Made by a program: the position numbers and the translations under genes. Under the pieces are notes generated by a model. The model was not told where the DNA came from and made no database searches. It saw only the letters and a program-made list of their open reading frames with translations. A DNA stretch of 64,000 nt from Amblyomma americanum (taxonomy: Eukaryota > Arthropoda > Arachnida > Ixodida > Ixodidae), in NCBI RefSeq assembly GCF_052857255.1, contig NC_135505.1, positions 135,898,356-135,962,355 of the forward strand, in the 5' to 3' direction. Position 1 is the stretch's first letter. Each line of letters opens with the position of its first letter. Of the stretch, positions 59,201 through 64,000 are shown piece after piece.

Positions 59201-62200
59201 ATTTTTTGCAGAGAATGGGCAAGTTAGTTGCTGCCTGTGCCGGTCTCGAGTGAATTCGAGTGTTCCATCAGACGATCGTTGATACATCTTCCTGTCTGTC
59301 CAATGTAGGATGCACCACTCGATAGCGGTATCTCATATACAGCCCAAGTCACGCATTGTTATAAATATGGCGTCCTGTGCTTAATCTCGCACGCGCTATT
59401 CGACAGATCAACTCTTTTGCATAGGCCTCCTAGTTTGTTGGGCGCCGAAAAAGCCATGCGTATTTCGTGTTTCCCGGCTATTTTCTTGAGTCCGTGGCTT
59501 GCTTCGTGTGTACGCAGGGAATTACCGCTGTTCTTGACCGATCCGGGCTGCTGTAGGCGCGTTGGGAAAGGCGAAGCTCTCGAAGTAGTTTTTCTGCCAA
59601 GCTCGAGCTAGCAAGGAGCGACAATGGGAACTCTGCGTCTGTCAACCTTCAGACTTGTGCCCTGAAGCTGGTCGGGATGCAGTGAAAGCATGGCCTTCGA
59701 AGTGCGTTCCAATTAACGTTGATATGGCAATGCTGCGCTTCACTAGTTTCGAGTGCGCTGACGAGTCGAGTCAGCACCTGTGTTGTGCGTTACTCTCTTT
59801 GTTCTGTTTGCGCTGTTCCCTTTTAAGCATAGCGTAGTAACTTGATGCAATTAGCAACGACAGGAGGCTTTAAAACACGGCACCGGAGATCTTGAGGTTA
59901 GCAAGTACAGGGGATTGAAACATTGGTTAAAATCTTCGTAACTCCTAGAATTTCGATTGTTTTGAAGAGGGAATTAGCTTCCGTTGGGGGGGAGGGCAGC
60001 CATGGGTATTCCGTGTTTTTAGTGATGTAAATATAAACCAGGGCTTGGGCAGAACACCATGTCCCAAAAATGGAGTGCGCTCGGAGCCTGCGTACTCCCT
60101 TCTTACTCCAGTGTAGGCTAATTCGTGTTTACAGTGGTAACCTTTGAAACGTCACTCCCTTCGCAAATGAATCCCTTTGGACGCTCAGTGTTCGTTTGAT
60201 CACCACGGTGTGGCATCACTTATGGGCAGTGGCAGGTTGCGTGAAAGCGCAAATTGCAATATAGCACATAGCATAGCCTGCGCATGCTTCTCTACGAAAA
60301 GCCGTCGCGGTGACTCAGTGGTTACGGTGCTCGGCTGCTGACCCGAAAGACGCGGGTTCGACCCCGGCCGCGGTGGTCGCATTTTGATGGAGGTGAAATG
60401 CTAGAGGCCCGTGTACTGTGCGCTGTCAATGCACGTTGAAGAACCCCAGGTGGTCGAAATTTCCGGAGCCCTTCACTACGGCGTCCCCATAGCCTGAGTC
60501 ACTCTTGGACGTTAAACCCCCCTAAGACCTAAACCTTCTATACGAAGCCCTACCTCAGGAGTAATAAAGCAAGGAGTAAATTAAGGAGGTCCAAATAAAG
60601 TAGAATAAATTTAAAATTGTGTGTGTCACTATAGGTGTAAGGTGTCCAATATTTTCCCATTTGAACTGCATTCCTACCGATCGGCAGTTGAGCAAGGAAA
60701 CAAAGACCCCTATTCTTTATTTTTGCCCAGGGCGACTACGAAATCTGCACCGTCCTCTCTGCCACGATGCATGGCACCGCTCATTAACCACAGCATCCGC
60801 GCTGAAGAAGTGGCCTTGTCAAGTTAAGAACAGGGAACTTGCTCACCTGGGCACAGTTCTCGAAGGACCGTGGTGGCAGGACGATAGGCCACTGTCCTGG
60901 ATGGCGCTGCGGTGGAGCGTGGCCACGGCTCGCAGCAGAGCCACTGATGCGGACAGCCTGGGCTCCGGCGGCGCCGACAGCAGACCCCGCGAGCGCAGAG
61001 CGTCCGCCCAGCGGGAGGCCAGTCGAGAGACGCCCAGCTGCGCACCGGGGGAGAGGCCTGGACACAAAGAAACAGTGCCCTACCAGTTGCAGTTAGGACC
61101 CACCAGGCGAGGTGAAAAAAGTACCGTAAGACCCGCGAAGCAAGCATAAACAAGTAGCGCATTTTCCAGAAGGAATTGGGCTGTCCTCGACCCTTCTCAT
61201 GCTATCAGGAGTCTTATTATCATTTAGAGGAGGATAGTGACTGTGCAGATTATCGTCACGCAGGTTATCCTCGCAGCTGACGAGGTTATCCTCGCACTGG
61301 CGAACGCAGTGTTACTGCACCGCCTCCAGCCCGCTTTTGCCGCAGTCACGGTAGCCTGGCTGCCTTAGGCGAAGAGAGCAGCACCGTACTCACTGTGGGG
61401 ACTGCCCCGCCGTCCCTTTTCTTGGCTTTCCCTCGATGCACCCTGCAGCAACAGCTTCGCCTCGATGCTAGGCGTGCCACGTGACTCTCCCTGGTTAACT
61501 TAACAAGAGAGGGCGCTAGCGTCGGAGTCGAAGAGACTGCGCGCGCGCGGGACACAGCCCATAGCATCTCTTTTCGGCTGGGATCATCGGCGCGAGCGGA
61601 CGTGTCGCTCGCGGCTCCGCTCTTCGCCAGCGGGGCGAGGAACTGGCGAAAAGACTCGCTCCCGTATCTCGCCCCGTCCGGCCTCGGAGTAACCCTTGCC
61701 CTAGCGCGGGCGAACATTCGCTCCTAACCTTGCTGGTGGGTCGGACGACCTCGATTCATTAGCGTGTCTTGTTGCTAGCTGGCATTATTGTTGCTGTAGC
61801 ACTAAATGCCTGTTTGTGTCAGCCAGTGTGTCGTTCCTTTGTTCCCGCAGAGCAAATAATTAAGGCTGCGAACTGGGCGAGTTGGTACTGATTCATATTT
61901 AAACAGCGCGATAAAACAAACGGAACAAACGGAACACGAACAGCGCTTGTGGTGTCCATTCTTCGTTGTGTTCCGTTGTTTTATTGCGCTGTTCAAATAT
62001 GAACCGCAGAGCAAGGCCCGCTGTGGTCGGCGTGCGCTTGGTAGCGTACGCGATCACGGGGTGTGGTCTGGCGGTTTTGAACTGTGTCAGCCGTGGATAA
62101 AGGGGGGAAAACGTATTTATCTCCCATTTAAAACCCCACTTTATTTGATCTGGGAGAAAAATGGATTTTAAAGAAATTACAATATTCCCACACCAGCCGC

Positions 62201-63622
62201 GACGGCTCAGTGTTTAAGGCGCTCGTCTACTGAGCCGGAGTGCCCGGGTTCGAACCCGACCGCGGCGGCTGCGTTTTAATGGAGGCAAAACGCTAAGGCG
62301 CCCGTGTGCTGTGCGATGTGAGTGCAGGTTAAAGATTCCCAGGCGGTCGAAATTATTCCGGAGCCCTCCACTAAGGCACCTCTTTCTTTTAACACTCTCT
62401 TATTTTGCCGCTTCCCTTACGGCGCGGTTCGGGTGCCCACCGATATGTGAGACAGATACTGTATCATTTCCTTCACTGAAAAAACAGTTGTCATTTCATA
62501 TTCCCGCCCCTAGATTCAAACTCGTGGCGTCACTACTGAAAATAACAGGCTGTCACCGCTTTGAAGTGAATGCACGTTTAGCCTAGCCTCCGGGAACCGC
62601 GCGACGCATGCAGTTTGCTTGCGAAAAGGGCCGGTAAAGGCGACATCTATATTATGATTTTTGTGTGTTTTATATGTTAGGAGAGCTCCATTTTTTATTA
62701 AAGTTTTCTCTTTGCGATTATATCATGGTGCCCTATTGATAAAGCCCAACTTCTTTGCGTCTTCAGGGTCCCTTTAAGAGACACGACGGACGGCTGCGTT
62801 GATTAGGAGACCAACGCTATTTGACTACGCTCTGCCTAGAAGTGAGGTCAGTTACAGTGGCACCTCCTGGACTGTAGAGAAGGCATTGACTACATGACAA
62901 TTCCTGTGCTTACCCGGGAGTGCGAACCCCATAGATCTCAAGGCCTCGGCGCCGTGCTCGAGCTGGAGCGCTGTACGCAGCCGCACCCTCTGAAGAAGTG
63001 GCAACAGCAGCGCCGCGGTGGCGGTCGACGAGTGTCCGCAGGCGGCCGCGTAGCTTGCTGCGACGGCCACCAGGGACAGCGTCGGGTGCACAAGACTGTT
63101 GCCAGGCGCCTCTCCGACAGAGGTCGCCACCTGATGCCGATGAAAATTTGTCGCCACTGACAAAAGGGTCTCAACCATGTGTCCAGCAGGGATTTTTCAT
63201 GAAGCCCGCCGGCCCTGAAGATTTCAGCCGACTTTTAAGAGATTTGTGCAGATTCAGCCAATAAGGTCATGTGGCCTACCTAAGTTGGTTCTCTGGGGAT
63301 TTTTTCGTGGATTTTTAGCCCACGGTCAACGCCGCCTACGATGACGCCGGCTTTTCTGCGGCACGTGACCCTTAATGCTATCGAACAAAACTGGTCATTC
63401 GCTTGCGGCGCCTGGCGCCAGAAACATGAACTAATGGCGTGCGCAGTTATTTACCAGCTGTGCCAGTGGTTCGCAGTGCTGCGGGGGCGCGACGGTGACG
63501 TTCCCGGGCGACGAAGCGGCGCCCTGCACGCGTAGCTGCACCGCGTACCTTCGCTCGGGGTCGCCCATGGGCAGCTTGACGCGATACGCGCCCGGTCCCG
63601 GAAGTACGTGCACCAGGCGGCC
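46770..63622 (-). CDS. Polycystin-1-like receptor, 3' portion (13 exons), 5' end outside window
   Basis: Exons in transcription order: 63,622-63,455; 63,130-62,914; 61,057-60,847; 58,398-58,216; 57,460-57,193; 56,462-56,070; 54,480-54,264; 52,916-52,768; 51,899-51,700; 51,427-51,196; 49,385-49,203; 48,659-48,340; 47,205-46,770. Together they give 1,058 in-frame codons; every junction joins in phase. The order is extracellular GAIN-like region, GPS site (CRCSHLSWFSG), membrane helix 1, PLAT domain, helices 2-5, cytoplasmic loop. That is polycystin-1 family architecture: a large adhesion-type receptor, cleaved at the GPS, which in animals pairs with TRPP channels. Exons are GC-rich against AT-rich introns. 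The channel-like C-terminal helices and TOP domain expected next are missing, because the last exon runs into satellite. It could be a truncated allele, a pseudogene, or a gene whose last exons lie beyond the array. Confidence 0.85.
47206..48339. other. Polycystin-like intron 12, nothing else recognised
   Basis: About 1.1 kb, AT-rich, without a recognised repeat or gene. Confidence 0.65.
48340..48659 (-). CDS. Polycystin-like exon 12 of window (TM helices 4 and 5)
   Basis: Acceptor CATTATTCAG, donor GTGACG (weak). LPWWFQLVGWVVAIAGSLVC starts helix 4; WLFRSLTGLLHNEIILEPLK then VILISACLARLI is helix 5 with the polycystin EPLK-type motif. It ends ELPDDLRP and joins exon 13 as CC|A. An in-frame TGA would follow at once if the exon were not spliced, so a short terminal form is the alternative. 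Confidence 0.9.
48660..49202. other. Polycystin-like intron 11, nothing else recognised
   Basis: AT-rich intron of 543 bp with no recognisable element. Confidence 0.65.
49203..49385 (-). CDS. Polycystin-like exon 11 of window (TM helix 3)
   Basis: 61 codons, phase 0 at both ends, acceptor CTGACCCGCAG, donor GTATGC. VSLVTVPLGVFVIFVFSNC completes helix 3, then a basic and serine-rich cytoplasmic loop ending RSEHRTQMLQ. Confidence 0.9.
49386..50394. other. Left part of polycystin-like intron 10, nothing recognised
   Basis: AT-rich. The right part of the same intron holds two RTE 3' ends. Near 50,270-50,380 and 50,655-50,690 short similar stretches (CACGTGAGATCTCTTGACCA, CACGTAATCTCTCTCGACCA, CACGTGACCTCCCTCGACCA) recur around the first RTE piece. 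Confidence 0.55.
50395..50655 (+). mobile_element. RTE-type LINE, 3' end fragment
   Basis: The frame reads KCVWAGHVMRRQDNRWSLRV, then TEWIPRKGKPSRGRDEIRKF and WRDTWETPL, the C-terminal tail of RTE-like reverse transcriptase polyproteins, ending in GATG-type short repeats (CTCATGATGGTGG). An internal deletion removes part of the region between SRGR and DEIRKF. Confidence 0.8.
50830..51160 (+). mobile_element. RTE-type LINE, decayed 3' end fragment
   Basis: Broken frames preserve WADEAFQFAGMMWTELAQGK and FPSVGGTGL, the same LINE tail as at 50,395 but more diverged. It stops about 35 bp from exon 10 of the polycystin-like gene. Confidence 0.65.
51196..51427 (-). CDS. Polycystin-like exon 10 of window (TM helix 2, start of helix 3)
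   Basis: Acceptor CTGTTCAG with a good pyrimidine tract, donor GTGAGC. Residues TGHTWFNVIARYRSSKFTRA, then QRVTCALFVILSAMMFNVMY (helix 2) are close to the polycystin FTRxQR pattern before the second helix. The exon ends HLNDFLLGLQ, the start of helix 3. Confidence 0.92.
51700..51899 (-). CDS. Polycystin-like exon 9 of window (PLAT end)
   Basis: Acceptor GGCGACTCAG, donor GTGAGG. VVFTLEARGGRPPWFLHTVV, then VQDMLEDLVWVFFVEQWLHP, is the conserved C-terminal half of PLAT, where Trp-Phe-Leu precedes the strand and EQWL closes the domain. PLAT domains usually sit at the membrane and bind lipid or protein. Confidence 0.9.
51900..52767. other. Polycystin-like intron 8
   Basis: 868 bp without a recognised element. 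A plus-strand frame of 351 codons crosses it and the neighbouring exon 8 antisense; it has no family features and is treated as chance. Confidence 0.55.
52768..52916 (-). CDS. Polycystin-like exon 8 of window (PLAT middle)
   Basis: 149 bp, donor GTACAG. VWLQLVGSEGSSRTFLLKDE and a segment ending TERALGEITE fit the PLAT consensus. Starting after GTGGGGAG gives AGTT-MQ-VWLQ, the correct PLAT spacing after exon 7; an alternative acceptor (GTGCAG, five bases later) would not keep frame with exon 7. Confidence 0.88.
53440..54060. mobile_element. Penelope-like terminal foldback, arms of about 225 bp
   Basis: Sequence at about 53,467-53,690 recurs inverted at about 53,784-54,022, at roughly 85-90 percent identity by eye, around a loop of about 100 bp. 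Shared landmarks: GATAAAACAGCG, CCAGCGCTGACTAACAACCA, GGCAGCATAT and GCGTCACTGATTAAGATACG. Next to the left arm is GAGCTGGTTGGCAC, like the GGGCTAGTTGGT near the other foldbacks. The layout fits inverted partial copies of a Penelope-like element. It lies in intron 7. Confidence 0.7.
54264..54480 (-). CDS. Polycystin-like exon 7 of window (TM helix 1, start of PLAT)
   Basis: Acceptor CATGCGCAG; phase 0 start. HLLVSSCVLALWLLYGAVLL is the first transmembrane helix, followed by a charged linker and QQPYIVTIITGFRRNAGTT, the first strand of a PLAT domain. The exon must end at ACCACCA, where the following bases are GCAAGG: a GC donor rather than GT. No usable GT exists nearby that keeps the PLAT frame. 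Confidence 0.88.
55303..55614 (-). mobile_element. Ruka-like tRNA-derived SINE, full length
   Basis: Head, core, tail and (AAT)n end are as in the other copies. A few bases are missing where the core should read GTGCACTGACATCGC. Flanked by an exact 11-bp duplication CTGGTTAAGTT (55,292-55,302 and 55,615-55,625). It sits in polycystin-like intron 6. A short core-only scrap (CCGGAGCCCTCCACTACGG) also lies at 55,185-55,204. Confidence 0.95.
55790..56045 (+). mobile_element. RTE-type LINE, decayed 3' end fragment
   Basis: Reads LMRRADSGWSLGVTVDSKRA with frameshifts and ends near CAATGATGGTGACG. It is the same LINE tail as at 50,395, more diverged, and it ends about 25 bp from exon 6 of the polycystin-like gene. 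Confidence 0.7.
56070..56462 (-). CDS. Polycystin-like exon 6 of window (GPS autoproteolysis site)
   Basis: 131 codons, phase 0 at both ends, acceptor GCACGACGCAG, donor GTAGAC (GTGGTA three bases earlier is also possible). It encodes strands such as PLFVAVRLKLEWGVG, then CRSWRRPSWSGRGC, then LHCRCSHLSWFSG, which has the cysteine/tryptophan spacing of a GPS motif with cleavage expected between L and S of HLS. The intact HLS suggests the product can self-cleave. Confidence 0.9.
56463..57192. other. Polycystin-like intron 5, nothing else recognised
   Basis: 730 bp. No element identified apart from a small GAGTAGTT/GAGTAGCTGTTCGTCG local similarity near 57,000. Confidence 0.6.
57193..57460 (-). 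CDS. Polycystin-like exon 5 of window (GAIN beta region)
   Basis: 268 bp, acceptor ATATGCAG, donor GTGGGC. Residues CLVMDVSPFPCADD, then a basic stretch, then VTLHRVDVPSAAAGFDLLVH and IEPEQPIDLLQ match the beta-strand part that precedes the GPS in polycystins. Confidence 0.8.
57461..58215. other. Polycystin-like intron 4, nothing else recognised
   Basis: 755 bp, AT-rich, no recognised repeat or gene. Confidence 0.6.
58216..58398 (-). CDS. Polycystin-like exon 4 of window (extracellular)
   Basis: 183 bp, acceptor ACTTGACGCAG, donor GTAGGA; joins in frame with exon 3 (AG|G) and exon 5 (AG|G). The frame ALLSTLDDVQRSLAPSVEDS then LQLPGYVMCVRGAQ is the only one that connects both neighbours. The intron upstream holds the Penelope-like element. 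Confidence 0.75.
58525..59470 (-). mobile_element. Penelope-like element with GIY-YIG endonuclease remnant
   Basis: On the minus strand: SAPNKLGGLCKRVDLSNSAC (59,450-59,395), then VYEIPLSSGASYIGQTGRC and INDRLMEHSNS (59,342-59,242). These are the conserved C-terminal GIY-YIG nuclease motifs of Penelope-like retroelements. Stops and frameshifts break the frame, so it is inactive. Downstream it runs through 3' sequence to a terminus near 58,525 (GCGGGCTAGTTGGTTTAACA on the plus strand, followed by GAACAGCGC). A foldback is inserted in it at 58,846-58,989. No reverse transcriptase was identified to the right, so it is 5'-truncated. It lies in polycystin-like intron 3. Confidence 0.82.
58846..58989. 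mobile_element. Foldback element with near-perfect 57/54-bp arms, nested in the Penelope-like element
   Basis: 58,880-58,936 and 58,937-58,990 are inverted copies; the only difference is one extra AAG-type triplet in the left arm. The centre is AGAGCGCTCT. The whole is preceded by GGGCTAGTTGGTTGCGATCC and flanked by an 11-bp direct repeat TAGCACTTTAC (58,835-58,845 and 58,990-59,000). The near-identity of the arms suggests recent formation or conversion. Confidence 0.85.
59471..60300. other. Intronic stretch, nothing recognised
   Basis: Part of polycystin-like intron 3 between the Penelope-like element and the next SINE. It may include decayed upstream parts of the retroelement, but no motif was seen. 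Confidence 0.5.
60301..60533 (+). mobile_element. Second tRNA-derived SINE family, full length
   Basis: Starts GCCGTCGCGGTGACTCAGTG (A box), B box GGGTTCGACCCC, then GAGGTGAAATGCTAGAGGCC, the core CCCCAGGTGGTCGAAATTTC and CCGGAGCC, and the tail GAGTCACTCTTGGACGTTAA ending ACCCCCCTAAGACC. It is the best-preserved member of this family here. Confidence 0.88.
60847..61057 (-). CDS. Polycystin-like exon 3 of window (extracellular)
   Basis: 211 bp, acceptor CTTTGTGTCCAG, donor GTGAGC; joins exon 2 (G|GC) and exon 4 (AG|G) in frame. The residues LASRWADALRSRGLLSA and SVALLRAVATLHRSAIQD are amphipathic helices, again GAIN-like. Confidence 0.75.
61058..61890. other. Left part of polycystin-like intron 2, nothing recognised
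   Basis: Contains a local duplication near 61,255-61,300 (ACGCAGGTTATCCTCGCAGC and ACGAGGTTATCCTCGCACTG). Otherwise no element recognised. Confidence 0.55.
61876..62004. mobile_element. Foldback element with Penelope-like terminus
   Basis: TTCATATTTAAACAGCGCGA at 61,892 is mirrored by TTGCGCTGTTCAAATATGAA ending near 62,002; inner parts (AAAACAAACGGAAC / GTTCCGTTGTTTT) also pair. GGGCGAGTTGGT lies just before the left arm. It is similar in design to the foldbacks at 53,440 and 58,846. Confidence 0.75.
62190..62497 (+). mobile_element. Ruka-like tRNA-derived SINE, diverged copy
   Basis: A box changed (CGGCTCAGTGT), B box intact (GGGTTCGAACCC), core CCCAGGCGGTCGAAATTATT, tail GCGCGGTTCGGGTGCC and GAGACAGATACTG. 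Flanked by an 8-bp duplication ATATTCCC (62,182-62,189 and 62,498-62,505). More substitutions than the other full copies suggest an older insertion. Confidence 0.9.
62506..62913. other. Right part of polycystin-like intron 2, nothing recognised
   Basis: AT-rich, no repeat or gene recognised. Confidence 0.55.
62914..63130 (-). CDS. Polycystin-like exon 2 of window (extracellular)
   Basis: Acceptor GGCATCAG, donor GTAAGC; starts in phase 0 and ends with one base over. Predicted residues form alanine/leucine-rich helices (SLVAVAASYAAACGHSS, then LLLPLLQRVRLRTALQLEHG), as expected for the helical part of a GAIN domain. The acceptor has a weak pyrimidine tract. Confidence 0.7.
63131..63454. other. 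Polycystin-like intron 1, nothing recognised
   Basis: 324 bp between exons 1 and 2 with no identifiable element. Confidence 0.6.
63455..63622 (-). CDS. Polycystin-like exon 1 of window (extracellular)
   Basis: 56 codons, phase 0 at both ends, between acceptor ATTTGCAG and donor GTAAAT. It encodes a beta-rich extracellular segment (GRLVHVLPGPGAYRVKLPMG) with an NVT sequon and one cysteine. This is most likely REJ/GAIN-region sequence by position; it has no diagnostic motif of its own. Confidence 0.7.
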
Positions 63623-63769
63623 CTGCAAATGTGGATGTGAGAAGTGTGGTACACATCAACCACGCTCCCTTCTTCGCCCGGGATGAGCTGGAATGCTTTG
63701 GTCTTCGTATCGAGGTTCATCCTGTTGAACCAAAATAGGAAAATAAACGGCAAGGGAAGGTTAACCTAT

Positions 63770-64000
63770 CATCATCATCATCCTGACTACACCCACTGCA
63801 GGGCAAAGGCCTCTCCCATGTGTCTCCAATTTGCCCTGTCCTTTGCCATCTGAGCCCAGAGTATGTCCGCGAACTTCTCAATTTCATCCGCCCACCTAAC
63901 TTTCTGCCTCCCCCTGCTACGCTTGCCTTCTCTTGGAATCCACTCGGTAACCATTGAGGACCAGCGGTTATCTTGCCTTTGCATTACATGCCCTGCCCAA
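63770..64000 (-). mobile_element. RTE-type LINE, 3' end, continues beyond window
   Basis: On the minus strand the frame RQDNRWSSMVTEWIPREGKR, then SRGRQKVRWADEIEKFADIL and ANWRHMGEAFALQWV runs to a stop and a (GATGAT)n tail near 63,770-63,783. It is the intact version of the tail seen decayed at 50,395, 50,830 and 55,790. It probably lies in the next intron of the polycystin-like gene. Confidence 0.88.

Overview
The window is arthropod nuclear DNA, most likely from a metastriate hard tick. The main evidence is several copies of a tRNA-headed SINE that I recognise as the tick Ruka type, each with A and B boxes, an (AAT)n tail and 8-11 bp target duplications. They sit beside RTE, I/R1-like and Penelope-like retroelement pieces typical of tick genomes, and the one large gene has canonical spliceosomal introns. 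No prokaryotic, organellar or viral gene organisation is visible. The species call is an inference.

Layout. Positions 1-33,720 are one head-to-tail satellite array of about 96 monomers with a 349-bp unit (346-350 bp). Three main sequence subfamilies occur in blocks, and the array carries nested multi-monomer duplications (steps near 698, 1,047, 1,393, 1,744, 2,087, 2,434, 4,186 and 6,274 bp). The last two monomers are the most degenerate. At 33,720 the array stops at a retroelement 3' end. The satellite resumes in the same repeat phase at 46,142 and runs to 46,891. The intervening 12.4 kb is bounded by an exact 10-bp direct repeat, so it looks like material inserted into a once continuous array. 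It holds LINE, SINE and LTR debris and one intact intronless gene for a membrane-anchored, GH18-like protein without a recognisable catalytic motif (42,362-43,768).

From about 46,770 to the right end, the minus strand carries the 3' part of a polycystin-1-like gene. I traced thirteen exons by hand; all junctions keep frame. In order they encode extracellular (REJ/GAIN-like) sequence, a GPS autoproteolysis site, the first transmembrane helix, a PLAT domain split over three exons, four more membrane helices and a cytoplasmic loop. The gene starts right of the window. Its last visible exon runs directly into the satellite and meets a stop there. The C-terminal channel-like half expected of polycystin-1 is not in the window. 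One intron (54,263 to 52,917) appears to use a GC donor.

The introns are filled with mobile DNA: RTE 3' ends, a Penelope-like element with a GIY-YIG coding remnant, three foldback elements with Penelope-like ends, and SINEs. The most interesting things here are the complex satellite, its in-phase interruption, and its junction with the polycystin-like gene.
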